Below are positions 15,191 through 24,462 of a stretch of DNA of 64,000 nt, piece after piece. This DNA is from Streptomyces sp. SLBN-118. Lineage in GTDB: Bacteria > Actinomycetota > Actinomycetes > Streptomycetales > Streptomycetaceae. Every line of letters begins with the position of its first letter. The first letter of the stretch is position 1. Below the pieces are notes generated by a model. The model saw only the letters and a program-made list of their open reading frames with translations. It was not told where the DNA came from and made no database searches. The stretch lies in the NCBI RefSeq assembly GCF_006715635.1, contig NZ_VFNP01000002.1, forward strand, positions 3,038,001 through 3,102,000, in the 5' to 3' direction. Both the position numbers and the translations under genes were made by a program.

Positions 15191-15373
15191 TCAGGCGGGG
15201 CGGCGTGCCTCGTCGACGAGGAGGACGGGGATGTCGTCCCGGACGGGGTAGGCCAGGCCGCAGTCCTTGCCAGTGCAGATCAGCTCGGGGGTCTCGGCTG
15301 CGGAGCTGTCGCTGAGGGGGGCGTGGCAGGCGGGGCAGGCGAGGATCTCGAGGAGGCCGGCTTCGAGCGGCAT
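15191..15373 (-). CDS. Trm112 family zinc-binding protein
   Basis: 60 residues from the ATG at 15373. Two cysteine pairs (C13-x2-C16 in ACPACHAP and C33-x4-C38 in CTGKDCGL) form a zinc ribbon, followed by [15 protein letters not shown], the Trm112/UPF0434 signature. In eukaryotes and archaea Trm112 activates methyltransferases; the bacterial role is unknown. It lies 34 nt upstream of the SIS gene and is probably co-transcribed with it and manA. Confidence 0.88.
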   Translation of the reverse strand: MPLEAGLLEILACPACHAPLSDSSAAETPELICTGKDCGLAYPVRDDIPVLLVDEARRPA

Positions 15374-16218
15374 GTGCGGGGGTGTCCCTTCGGGTGGGGC
15401 GGCGCGGTCGCTGGCGCGGGTCGCTGCCGCGGTTTGCGGTGCTGCGGCCCCCGGGTCGGACTTGCGGTCGCGGGTCTGTGGATCAGGCCACGTCAGCGTA
15501 CCGCCGGGGGGAGGGGTGCGGCGCGTTCTGTGGGTACGCGGGGCGGTTCGCCTCACGCCTGCTCTCTTACTGCGGCTTGGCGGCCGTGGGAGGTACCCCA
15601 TCCGGAAACCGGGGCGAGGCCCCGGGCCCCCGGCGTCTTCGCCTGCCCATGGACCGGCTTCGGCGCCGGGACGTTGGCGACGGACGCGCGCGCCGTGTTG
15701 TGGAGGGCCTGCCTGGCCCGCGGGGGGACGGCGCCGCTTCCACAAAGTGGCCTGGGCGGACACCGCCGGCCCGGGTGCGGGCACCTTGGTGCCAGGGATC
15801 CGGACGGCATCAGTGGAGCGGCCGATCCTGGCCGGATCGACTCGGCCGGTCGGCGGACGGACGGCCCGCCGACCCAGATACCGGCGGGCGGCAGCTTCAC
15901 GCCGTGAGCAGGGCGCGACGATCGGCCGTCGGAAGGGATGTCGGCCGCACCACCGGTCCGGCTGCTCCCCCGAGCACGCGGGTTCGTCGGGCCGCGGCGC
16001 CCGGCGTGAGCGGCTTCCATGCGGGTCCATGCGGGTCCATGCGGAGGTGACGCCTCACCGGCGCCGCGCCGCGGGACCACGTCAGCCGCTACCCGCCGGA
16101 CCCCGGTGGGCTCGGGGCCCCTGGTCCCACCGCGGCCCTGCCCCGCACACGCGGCCCGGGGTCACCGTGCCGTCAGCCCGGTGCCGCAGACACGGGTCCG
16201 CCCCGCCCCCGCCGCTCC
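15374..16218. other. 845-nt intergenic gap with no recognisable gene
   Basis: This is the longest protein-free stretch outside rrn. It holds a 10-bp tandem repeat (TCCATGCGGG, three copies, 16017-16046) and a CCACAAAGTGG inverted repeat near 15738. A minus-strand frame 15553-15810 (85 codons from ATG) has GC-rich third positions over its second half, but its product is Arg/Pro/Ala-rich and I recognise nothing in it; I put it at about 15 percent likely to be real. The gap separates the Trm112-SIS-manA group from manB. Confidence 0.6.
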
Positions 16219-17583
16219 TCACGTACCCCGGACGAGCCCCAGCACCTCGTCCCTCACCTTTGCCATTGTCTGATCGTCCCGGGCCTCAACGTTCAGCCGC
16301 AGCAGCGGTTCCGTGTTCGACGGACGGAGGTTGAACCACCAGTCCTGCGTGGCGACCGTCAGGCCGTCCAGTTCGTCGATCGTCACGTCGTCGTGGGACG
16401 CGTACGCCGCCTTCACCGCCGCCGTGCGGCCCGTCTGGTCGTCGACCGTGGAGTTGATCTCACCCGAGCCCCTGTAGCGGTCGTACTGCGCGACAAGTTC
16501 CGACAGCGGGCCCTCCTGCGAGCCCAGAGCCGCGAGGACGTGGAGGGCCGCCAGCATGCCCGTGTCCGCGTTCCAGAAGTCGCGGAAGTAGTAGTGAGCG
16601 GAGTGCTCGCCGCCGAAGATCGCTCCCGTACGGGCCATCTCCTCCTTGATGAAGGAGTGGCCCACCCGCGTGCGCTCCGGAGTCCCGCCGTTCTCGCGGA
16701 CGACCTCGGGGACGGACCACGAGGTGATCAGGTTGTGGATCACCGTGCCGCCGGGGTGCTTCGCCAGTTCGCGCGCCGCGACCAGCGCCGTGATCGCCGA
16801 CGGCGAGATGCCCTCGCCGCGCTCGTCGACGACGAAGCAGCGGTCCGCGTCCCCGTCGAAGGCGAGGCCCAGGTCCGCGCCCTCGGACCGGACGCGGGCC
16901 TGAAGGTCGACGATGTTCGCCGGGTCCAGCGGGTTCGCCTCGTGGTTGGGGAAGGTGCCGTCGAGCTCGAAGTACATCGGTACGAGGGTGACGGGCAGGG
17001 ACTCGAAGACTGTGGGGACCGTGTGGCCGCCCATGCCGTTGCCCGCGTCCACGACCACCTTGAGCGGGCGCATCGCCGACAGGTCGACCAGCGAGAGCAG
17101 ATGCGCCGCGTAGTCGGTGAGCGTGTCGCGCTCGGTCACCTTGCCCGGCTCGGCCCCCGGCTCCGGAGCGCCCTGTTCGGACCAGGACTCGACCAGTTGG
17201 CGGATGTCCGCCAGGCCGGTGTCCTGGCCGACCGGCGCGGCGCCCGCGCGGCACATCTTGATGCCGTTGTACTGCGCCGGATTGTGCGAGGCCGTGAACA
17301 TCGCACCCGGCAGCCCGAAGTGCCCCGAGGCGAAGTACAGCTGGTCGGTCGAGCAGAGCCCGATCAATGTGACATCCGCGCCCCTGGCCGCAGCCCCCCG
17401 CGCGAACGCCCCCGAGAGCCCCGGCGACGACGGCCGCATGTCGTGGCCGACAACGATCGCCTCCGCGCCCGTCACCTGGACGAAGGCCGCCCCGAACAGC
17501 TCGGCCAGCGCCTTGTCCCACTGATCCGGCACCACCCCGCGGACGTCGTACGCCTTCACGATCTGCGACAGATCAGCAGTCAC
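16219..17583 (-). CDS. manB: Phosphomannomutase/phosphoglucomutase
   Basis: 454 residues from the GTG at 17583, chosen because AGGAGG sits about 9 nt upstream and homologues start at ADLSQIVKAYDVRGVVPDQW; an ATG at 17625 would add 14 unrelated residues. Interconverts mannose-6-phosphate and mannose-1-phosphate (and possibly the glucose pair). All four family sites are present: the phosphoserine loop FTASHNPAQYNG (Ser99), the metal loop FDGDADR, the sugar loop GGEHSAHYY, and the phosphate-binding RPSNTEPLLRL. It follows the DUF3499 gene on the same strand, the arrangement found in mycobacteria. Confidence 0.95.
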   Translation of the reverse strand: MTADLSQIVKAYDVRGVVPDQWDKALAELFGAAFVQVTGAEAIVVGHDMRPSSPGLSGAFARGAAARGADVTLIGLCSTDQLYFASGHFGLPGAMFTASHNPAQYNGIKMCRAGAAPVGQDTGLADIRQLVESWSEQGAPEPGAEPGKVTERDTLTDYAAHLLSLVDLSAMRPLKVVVDAGNGMGGHTVPTVFESLPVTLVPMYFELDGTFPNHEANPLDPANIVDLQARVRSEGADLGLAFDGDADRCFVVDERGEGISPSAITALVAARELAKHPGGTVIHNLITSWSVPEVVRENGGTPERTRVGHSFIKEEMARTGAIFGGEHSAHYYFRDFWNADTGMLAALHVLAALGSQEGPLSELVAQYDRYRGSGEINSTVDDQTGRTAAVKAAYASHDDVTIDELDGLTVATQDWWFNLRPSNTEPLLRLNVEARDDQTMAKVRDEVLGLVRGT

Positions 17584-17722
17584 GGGCCCAACCCTCCTGA
17601 AAGTCCCTGAAGTCTCTGCGGTCACCTCAAAGCCTCAACGTACCCGCACGGGCTTGGGAAGCATTCAGCCCCGTGCGGCCGTGCGCACGGGCGCGGAGCC
17701 GAAAACGTTCGCTCAGGAGTCC

Positions 17723-18151
17723 TCAGGAGTCCGGGGAACGCAGCACCCGCAGATGGCCGCGGCGCGCGACCTCCATCGGGTCCGCCGTGCGCCGGCCGTT
17801 CTGCGCGCCCGCCTCGGCCGTACGCCCCTGGGGACGCGCCGCTTCCCGTACCGCATTGGCGAGCGCTTCGAGATCGTCGCCGCTGGGGCGGGCGGGGGCT
17901 GAGCCGTCGGTGAGGCGCACGACCTCCCATCCGCGCGGGGCGGTCAGGCGCTCGCTGTGCTCGGCGCACAGGTCGTAGCAGTGGGGCTCGGCATAGGTGG
18001 CGAGCGGGCCGAGGACCGCGGTCGAATCGGCATAGACGTACGTCAGTGTCGCGACGGCGGGGCGGCCGCACGCGGTGCGCGAACAGCGACGTACAGGGCT
18101 CACGACGTTGGACGGTACCGCACTCTTGAGCGGGCTGCGACGACTCTCCAC
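17723..18151 (-). CDS. DUF3499 family protein
   Basis: 142 residues from the GTG at 18151; this start has GGAG 7 nt upstream, whereas the shorter GTG at 18103 has none. The conserved core VRRCSRTACGRPAVATLTYVYADSTAVLG, then HCYDLCAEHSERL, carries two Cys pairs that look like a small zinc ribbon. The C-terminal third is variable. It precedes manB and is divergent from the metallopeptidase-like gene; this trio is conserved in actinobacteria. No function is known to me. Confidence 0.85.
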   Translation of the reverse strand: MESRRSPLKSAVPSNVVSPVRRCSRTACGRPAVATLTYVYADSTAVLGPLATYAEPHCYDLCAEHSERLTAPRGWEVVRLTDGSAPARPSGDDLEALANAVREAARPQGRTAEAGAQNGRRTADPMEVARRGHLRVLRSPDS

Positions 18152-18425
18152 CAGGTCACTCCACCGTGTCGTGGTGCAACTCCCGACATACGGGCTCCCG
18201 GAGCAACTGGCCTGACCTGCACGGGAAGAGAAGCGCACGCGCAGCCACCGCCGGTGATCCGGTCATGACTTGGCGTAAATGAGGTCAATCACGATGAGAT
18301 CCGCGATCGCTGGAAGATATTTAACCGGACCCAAGCTTGGCCGGAATGTTCAATTAGCGACAGGCTTCCAACCCGGCGCGCGCACTCGATCGCCGCGCGC
18401 CCTGGAGAGCTACGCTGCGTCAGTG

Positions 18426-18854
18426 ATGGACAGTCCTGTACCGCCCCGCCCGACCGAGCCACGGCCGCGCCGTCGCGACCGCCACGGCCGCGGTATGCGA
18501 GGGCCGGTCGCGCCTCCTCAGGTACCCCTGGCCGCGAGCCGCGGCGAGTCCTTCCGTGATCTGGTGCAGGACTCGGTGGAGCGGCTGGAGCGGCGCTGGC
18601 CGCAGCTGGCCGACGTCGACTTTCTCGTGCTGGACGTGCCGGGCGCGCCGGAGGAGTCCGTGCCGCTGGGCAGCTCGGTCCCGGCCGACAAGGGGCGCCC
18701 GGCACGGATCGTGGTCTACCGGCGGCCTGTCGAGATCCGTACGAAGAACCGTGACGAGCGGGCGCTGCTGGTGCACGAGGTGGTCGTGGAGCAGGTGGCG
18801 GAGCTGCTGGGGCTGTCGCCGGAGTCTGTGGACCCGCGGTACGGGCAGGACTGA
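18426..18854 (+). CDS. Zincin-like metallopeptidase family protein (HExxxE variant)
   Basis: 142 residues from the ATG at 18426. An Arg/Pro-rich first 40 residues lead into FRDLVQDSVERLERRWPQL and IVVYRRPVEIR, which match the small metallopeptidase family (PF06262-like). The expected HExxH is instead H117-E-V-V-V-E122-Q, so the second zinc His is missing. Either zinc is bound differently or the protein is not a peptidase. It is divergent from DUF3499. The promoter region contains the perfect palindrome CCAAGCTTGG at 18331-18340. Confidence 0.75.
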   Translation: MDSPVPPRPTEPRPRRRDRHGRGMRGPVAPPQVPLAASRGESFRDLVQDSVERLERRWPQLADVDFLVLDVPGAPEESVPLGSSVPADKGRPARIVVYRRPVEIRTKNRDERALLVHEVVVEQVAELLGLSPESVDPRYGQD

Positions 18855-18934
18855 CGGGAGCCCTCAGCCCGCTCAGCCCCCTCTGCGCCCCCTCAGCCCC
18901 CTCAGCCGCCTCGCCGTCTCGGCCGTCTGTCGTC

Positions 18935-20512
18935 TCAGTCGTCGAGCACCGACAGGTCCTGCTCCGCCTCCGGAACCGCCACCGTCCCCCGGTCGTCCGG
19001 CAGCGTCTGCACCGTGAACATCGGGATCCCGTCCTGCGGCAGCGCCAGCGTGCGCGAGGCATGAACCGGGCCCCCCGACACCATCTCCACGGTCAGCGCA
19101 TACGAGCCCTTCAGCCCGGCGGGCACCGGCGGCACGACCGCGAGGGTCGTGCCCGCCTTGACCTTGTAGGTCTTGATGACCTGGGTGCCACCCTCCGTGC
19201 CCGCCGACGCGGTGACCCTGACCTCGGCCGCCGCGCCCGGGGCGGTCAGTGAGAGCGTCGAGCCCTTGGCACGGTTGTCGGCGACGCTCGCCCGCTCCCC
19301 CACCGGCGCGGTCGCCGGAATGAAGGCGACCTCCTGCTTGTCACCCTTGCCGCGTACGACACGCAGCGCCGCCACCACCGGAGTCGCCCGGCCGCTCTGG
19401 GACGGGCTGAGGATCAGGGAACCGGCCTCGCCCTTGGTCACGTCCAGCAGATCCGCGCTCGCGGTCATCCCGGACTTGACGTGCAGCGTCTCGTGTCCGG
19501 CCGGAATGATCTTCCCGCCCGGGCCGGCGAGTTGCACCTTGAGGTCGGCGTCGTCCTCGCCGGGCGCGAAGGCCACCAGGCGTACGGAGGTGGCGTCCGC
19601 GGGGATGCCCGGCAGCACGGCGGTGCCGGACGGGTCGGCCGATGCGGTGAGCCAGTCGCTGCCCGCCTTGTCGTCGGCGGCCCGCAGTACGGCGCCCACG
19701 CGGCCCGTGCGGGTGGTGACATGGACGGTCAGATCACCGGCCGGGGCGGAGGCCAGGGTGGACAGCAGGACGGGGACGCTCGATCCGGCCGGGACGGGGA
19801 TGCCTTCTGTCAGCGTGGTCTTGAGGGCACCGTCCTTGCCGAACAGCTCGATGTCGGCCACGGCGGGGGTGTCGTCCGGGTTGGTGAGGTGGACGTAGTC
19901 GTGACGGTCCTCGGCCGTGGACGCGCCCGGGAACCAGAAGTCGGTGTCGGGCCCGGTGCAGCTGACACCGAGCAGGCCGCGCGCGTCGCCCGCAGTCTCC
20001 GTGGTGGTCTGCTGGGCGGTCCAGCCGGGGGCGAGGCGGCCGGTGGCGGTGCCGACGAGCGCGGGTGCCTCGCCCCCGCTCGCCTTGGCGGCGACGGGCT
20101 TGCCGGGCTCCTTCAGCGCGAGGACCGCCTTGTCGGGCGACGGCTTCTTCGCGTCCTTGGCCCCCTTCGCGCCCTTCGCGGCGGCGCCCTTCTTGGGCTT
20201 GTCCTTGGCCGGGGCGGTGTCCGTGTCGGCCAGTGCGGCGGCGGACGGCTTCAGTTCGGCCGTGCCGTCCTTGGCCGTGCCCTCTTTGGCGTTGCCGCTC
20301 CTGCCCGCCGGCGTGAACGAGGTGTACGCGGTCTCGGCGAGCTCCGAGGTGCTGGGGACGGGGCACAGCAGGCTGGAACGTTCGACGGGCAGCCGCGCCG
20401 GGGCCTTCGCCTCCGTCTCGGCGCCGCTGCCGGGCGCGGTGAGCGCGGCCAGGCCGGTGATCGCGGCGAGTGCGGTGGCGGTGGCGAGCAGGGAGATCGT
20501 TGTGCGGTTCAC
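18935..20512 (-). CDS. DUF5719 family secreted/membrane-anchored protein
   Basis: 525 residues from a GTG at 20512. A single N-terminal hydrophobic segment (ISLLATATALAAITGLAALTA) marks export. A Lys/Ala-rich linker (about residues 95-150) is followed by a region with repeated immunoglobulin-like strands typical of DUF5719. The start overlaps the stop of the giant glycosyltransferase gene by 4 bp (GTGA), so the two are translationally coupled and probably act together at the cell surface. The function is unknown; I infer a role in the product or localisation of the glycosyltransferase. Confidence 0.82.
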   Translation of the reverse strand: MNRTTISLLATATALAAITGLAALTAPGSGAETEAKAPARLPVERSSLLCPVPSTSELAETAYTSFTPAGRSGNAKEGTAKDGTAELKPSAAALADTDTAPAKDKPKKGAAAKGAKGAKDAKKPSPDKAVLALKEPGKPVAAKASGGEAPALVGTATGRLAPGWTAQQTTTETAGDARGLLGVSCTGPDTDFWFPGASTAEDRHDYVHLTNPDDTPAVADIELFGKDGALKTTLTEGIPVPAGSSVPVLLSTLASAPAGDLTVHVTTRTGRVGAVLRAADDKAGSDWLTASADPSGTAVLPGIPADATSVRLVAFAPGEDDADLKVQLAGPGGKIIPAGHETLHVKSGMTASADLLDVTKGEAGSLILSPSQSGRATPVVAALRVVRGKGDKQEVAFIPATAPVGERASVADNRAKGSTLSLTAPGAAAEVRVTASAGTEGGTQVIKTYKVKAGTTLAVVPPVPAGLKGSYALTVEMVSGGPVHASRTLALPQDGIPMFTVQTLPDDRGTVAVPEAEQDLSVLDD

Positions 20513-23500
20513 TCTGACTCGCCTCGCGTCGCGTTGCCGGTGGTGCCGTCGGTGCCGGGCTGCTGCTCATTGTCGCCGCCGTACGCGTAGGGGTCGTACG
20601 GCTGCCCCTCCTGGTACTGGCCGTCGCCGTAGCCCGCGTTCTGGTAGGGGTCCTGGTACTGGTCGGCCTGGTACGGCTGTTGCTGGTACTGCTCGCCGCC
20701 GTACTGCTGCTCGCCCGCGTACTGCTGCTCACCACCGTACGGAGCGCCCTGGTACTGCTCGTTGCCGTACGGGGCGGTGTATCCGCCGTCCGCGTACGAC
20801 TGCCCGTCCCACTCGCCGTACTGCGGCTGTTGAGGCACAGCCGCGTACGGCGAAGGCTCGTCGAACGACTGCGGTTCCTCGAAGGACTGCGGCGCGTACG
20901 CCTGTTGCCCCTGCTGCGCGAAGGCATCCTGGGCTGCGGGGTGTTGGGCGTGCGGATCCGCTTCGGTCTCCTCCTGCGAGGACTCCCCTTCGGCCTCCGC
21001 CTGGGCACGCAGCCTGCGTGCCCTGCGTCCTTCGCCCTCCACCGCCTGCGCGGGTACGGCGATCTCCTCGTCGGGCAGATCGTCGTCGATCTCCCGGCTC
21101 CTGCCCGGCAGCGCGAGCACCAGCAGCACAAGGGCGAGAAATCCCTGCGCCCAGATCCAGCCGGTGTGCGTGACGGGGTCGTCGTAGGACAGATCGAGCC
21201 GGCCGCCCTCCGCGGGGAGTTCGAAGCCCTGGGCCCAGCCGTCGACGACCGTCTTGTTCAGTACACGTCCGTCGAGGGTGGCCTGCCAGCCCTCGTCCGC
21301 GCGGTCCGCGATGCGCAGGATCCGTCCCGGCGCACCCGAGGGGATCTTGGCGTGGGCCTCGACGGCATCGGACGCGACGGGCAGCGGGTCGCCCTTTCCG
21401 CTGACGATCGTGGCCCGCGCGACCTGGCGGTCGACGCGCCACAGTGCGCTGCCGTCGAGCTGGCTGAGCCTGCTCAGGCCGGGCGTCGCGTCGAGGACGC
21501 GGCTGGTCTGGCGGGGTGCTCCGTCGCGTACGAGGACGTACCGGATGGCGAATCCGCTGAGCTCGCTGGTCTGGTCGGCGCCGGAGCCCGCCACGAGGTT
21601 CGCGACGATCTTGTCGAGACGGGCGTCGCTGCCGCCCGCCACTGCCAGTTCCGCGTCGCCGAGCCGCCCGCCGGAGCCGCGTACGAGGCTGTAGGAGACC
21701 TTGGCGGCGGATGTTCCGCCGAGGACGAGGGTGCGCGGCTGGTCGCGGGTGTCGCTCTCCTCGGCCACGAAGGCGGGGACCTGGACGGGGTCGCGCCGCT
21801 CCAGCGGGTGCGCGGCGCCGCTGAGCATCCAGTTGAACGCAGCGAGCAGGGGCGCGATGGCGGCGGCGAGGGCGATGAGGGCGGCGACGGGCTGGCGCCA
21901 GCCGAAGTCCTGGGCGGCGACGCGGGTCCGGCCGCCTTCCGCACCCAGGACGGCGGCGGTCAGCAGGGCGATGCCGTAGACGAGGGTGGCGGGTCCGGCC
22001 CAGCCGCTGCCGTTGGCGATCACCGCGAAGATCAGTCCGGTCAGCGCGACGGCCCAGGAGGCGCGGATCGCGAACTGCCGCTCGCCGCGCAGCAGGGCGG
22101 CCAGCGCGGCCAGCACGATGCCGATGAGCAGGATTCCCCCCGCGGCCTTGGGACCACCGGGACTAATGCCGAGAAGGTCGAGGGCCGAGGCCGATCCGGT
22201 GCCGAATTCGAGCCCTGCTTCGCGGAAGAAGGCGGACGGCCCGGTCAGCAGGGTGAGCGACCAGGGGGCAAGGACGAGCAGCGGGGTGCCGACTGCGGCG
22301 AGGAAGCGCAGCCCGTACGCCGTGATGTCGTCGCGGCGCAGGACCAGTACGGCGATGCCCAGGACGAGCGCGAGCGGCCACACGATGGGGGTGAACGCCA
22401 TCGCGAGAGTGAGCAGGAGCGCGTAGGCCCAGGTGGCGCGCCAGCTGCCGCGCCCGCTGCCGCTGATGCGCAGTCCGTGTGCCGCGACGCCCGCGCGGGT
22501 CATGAGCGGCAGCAGGATCGCGAGGACCGCGGTGCCAAGGCGTCCGGTCGCCAGTGCGCCGGTGGCGGCGGGCAGGAAGGCGTACGCGATGCTCGCCCAG
22601 GCCCGCAGCAGCCGGGAGTCGACGACGGGGCGGGAGGCGAAGTACGCGCTGAGTCCGGCGAGCGGGACCGAGCAGACGAGCAGCACGGTCAGGGCGAAGC
22701 CGGTGGAGCCCAGGAAGAGGGTGGACAGGCCCGCGAGGACCGCGAGGTAGGGGGGCGCGGTCTGGGTGCCGCCGGTGCCGAGGGGGTGCCAGTTGTCGGC
22801 GTAGCGGGACCAGAGGCCAAAGACGTCGGACGGCGCGGGCAGCAGGGCACCGCCCGCGAGCGATCCGCCCCCGAACAGGTCGCGGCAGGCGATGACCGAG
22901 ACGAGGAGCAGCAGGGCGAAGAGGACAGGACCTGGCTTGCGGGCGATCTTCTTCAGGCGCGCGAACTGCTCGATCTCCAGGAAGTCGGCGTCGTCCCCGC
23001 CGGGTCCCGATTCGACGGCGCCGTGGCGTGAGCCGCCCGAGTCGGCGTCGGATCCGGCGCCCAGGTGGCCCGCGACCTGTTCGACGGTGGCGCGGACGGT
23101 CGCGCCGGGCGGCGGGAAGAGGTGGCGCAGTTCGCTCGCTTCCACCGAGCCGCCCTGCTTGGCTCTTCTGCGGCGTCCGGCGATGATCCGTTCGGGCCGC
23201 AGCAGGGTGCCGAAGAGCCCCATGACTTCGTCGACGGCCTGGCCGGGCACCTTGCCGACGAGGTAGGCGAGGGTGCGCAGCAGGGTGCCGAAGACGATGC
23301 GCAGGAGGACATAGGGGAGGGCGACGGCGCGTGCGTTCGTCAGCAGGGTGTAGACGGCGCCGGCCTTGTCGACGCGGTGGGGGCTGGCGACGGAGCGGCC
23401 CGCGCAGTCGACGGTGCGGCGTTCGCGGGCGGCGGCTTCGGCGTGCCGCATGACGGCGTCGGGTGCGACGAGGACACGGTGTCCGGCGGCGTGGGCGCGC

Positions 23501-24249
23501 CAGCACAGGTCGACGTCGTCACGCATCAGGGGCAGGCGCCGGTCGAAGCCGCCGAGCTGCTCGAAGACATCGCGGCGGATGAGCATGCCGGCGGAGGAGA
23601 CCGACAGGACGGTGCGGATCTGGTCGTGCTGTCCCTGGTCCTGTTCGCGTCGGTCGAGTCCGGTCCAGCGACGTCCGCTGTTGGCGATGGAGACGCCTGC
23701 TTCGAGGAGTTGCTTGCGGTCGTACCAGCCGCGGAGTTTGGGGCCGATGATCGCGGCGTGTTCGTCGGAGTCGGCCACGCGCAGGAGTTCGGCGAGTGCG
23801 TCGGGGGCGGGCGCGCTGTCGTCGTGGAGCAGCCACAGCCACTGGACGGGTTTCCCGTAGGGGAGTTCGGGCATGTCGTACGCGTCGTCGCGCCAGGTCC
23901 TGCTGACGGGGTCCCAGCCGCTGGGCCGCTTCAGGTAGGGCAGGTCGTCGGGGGTGAGGACGCCCGCGGTGCGGGCGGCTTCCTCGACGGCGGTGCCGAA
24001 TCCGGTGCGGCGTGCGAGGTGCAGTACGCGTTCGGCGCCGAGCGCTTCGGTGATCAGCCGCGCGGAGTCGTCGGCGCTGCCGGTGTCGGCGGCGACGACG
24101 TTCTGTACGGGGCGTTCCTGGCCGATGAGTCCGGCGAGGGCGTCGGGAAGCCAGCGCGCGCCGTCGTGGGAGACGAGCACGGCGGTGACGACATGCCGCG
24201 GGAACTCTGGCGGTTGCGCCGGGGCGAACGCGGCTGTGGTGGCGGACAT
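20509..24249 (-). CDS. Giant GT2 family membrane glycosyltransferase with Gln/Tyr-rich tail
   Basis: 1246 residues from the ATG at 24249 (GGAGGG about 12 nt upstream). Residues about 17-260 are a GT-A glycosyltransferase family 2 domain: VTAVLVSHDGARWL, DTGSADDSARL and the WLLHDDSAP metal region. About a dozen membrane helices occupy roughly 430-830, followed by an extracytoplasmic soluble part and a last helix near 1030-1050. The final 190 residues are a charged then Gln/Tyr/Gly-rich tail (EQYQGAPYGGEQQYAGEQQY), predicted disordered. It probably adds a sugar to a lipid-linked envelope polymer. Coupled to DUF5719 downstream; whiB lies upstream. Donor and acceptor cannot be read. Confidence 0.88.
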   Translation of the reverse strand: MSATTAAFAPAQPPEFPRHVVTAVLVSHDGARWLPDALAGLIGQERPVQNVVAADTGSADDSARLITEALGAERVLHLARRTGFGTAVEEAARTAGVLTPDDLPYLKRPSGWDPVSRTWRDDAYDMPELPYGKPVQWLWLLHDDSAPAPDALAELLRVADSDEHAAIIGPKLRGWYDRKQLLEAGVSIANSGRRWTGLDRREQDQGQHDQIRTVLSVSSAGMLIRRDVFEQLGGFDRRLPLMRDDVDLCWRAHAAGHRVLVAPDAVMRHAEAAARERRTVDCAGRSVASPHRVDKAGAVYTLLTNARAVALPYVLLRIVFGTLLRTLAYLVGKVPGQAVDEVMGLFGTLLRPERIIAGRRRRAKQGGSVEASELRHLFPPPGATVRATVEQVAGHLGAGSDADSGGSRHGAVESGPGGDDADFLEIEQFARLKKIARKPGPVLFALLLLVSVIACRDLFGGGSLAGGALLPAPSDVFGLWSRYADNWHPLGTGGTQTAPPYLAVLAGLSTLFLGSTGFALTVLLVCSVPLAGLSAYFASRPVVDSRLLRAWASIAYAFLPAATGALATGRLGTAVLAILLPLMTRAGVAAHGLRISGSGRGSWRATWAYALLLTLAMAFTPIVWPLALVLGIAVLVLRRDDITAYGLRFLAAVGTPLLVLAPWSLTLLTGPSAFFREAGLEFGTGSASALDLLGISPGGPKAAGGILLIGIVLAALAALLRGERQFAIRASWAVALTGLIFAVIANGSGWAGPATLVYGIALLTAAVLGAEGGRTRVAAQDFGWRQPVAALIALAAAIAPLLAAFNWMLSGAAHPLERRDPVQVPAFVAEESDTRDQPRTLVLGGTSAAKVSYSLVRGSGGRLGDAELAVAGGSDARLDKIVANLVAGSGADQTSELSGFAIRYVLVRDGAPRQTSRVLDATPGLSRLSQLDGSALWRVDRQVARATIVSGKGDPLPVASDAVEAHAKIPSGAPGRILRIADRADEGWQATLDGRVLNKTVVDGWAQGFELPAEGGRLDLSYDDPVTHTGWIWAQGFLALVLLVLALPGRSREIDDDLPDEEIAVPAQAVEGEGRRARRLRAQAEAEGESSQEETEADPHAQHPAAQDAFAQQGQQAYAPQSFEEPQSFDEPSPYAAVPQQPQYGEWDGQSYADGGYTAPYGNEQYQGAPYGGEQQYAGEQQYGGEQYQQQPYQADQYQDPYQNAGYGDGQYQEGQPYDPYAYGGDNEQQPGTDGTTGNATRGESE

Positions 24250-24339
24250 CGAGGTACGGGCCCTCCGGCCGGGGGGTCGCCCCGTAGGGGCGTTGGAGCG
24301 TCTCGGACGGGGCCCCACCCTAACGGCTGGTACAAGAGC

Positions 24340-24376
24340 GGTCCGCCGATTGCTGAGAGTACGCAGTCGGCGGACC
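24340..24376 (-). terminator. Terminator downstream of whiB
   Basis: A perfect 10-bp inverted repeat (24340-24349 with 24367-24376) with a 17-nt loop lies 87 nt after the whiB stop on the minus strand and ahead of the glycosyltransferase start, separating the two units. Confidence 0.65.
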
Positions 24377-24462
24377 GTGGTTTACGTACTGATTTGCGCG
24401 CATTCGTCGGGCCCTGGTGGTCGTCCGGGCGCGGGTCTCGGCCCCGGCTATCCGTGCGGCGT

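Noticed and set aside
20680..23031. Plus-strand open frame of about 780 codons opposite the giant glycosyltransferase
   Set aside because: Antisense shadow of a high-GC gene; low-complexity product, no ribosome site or motif.
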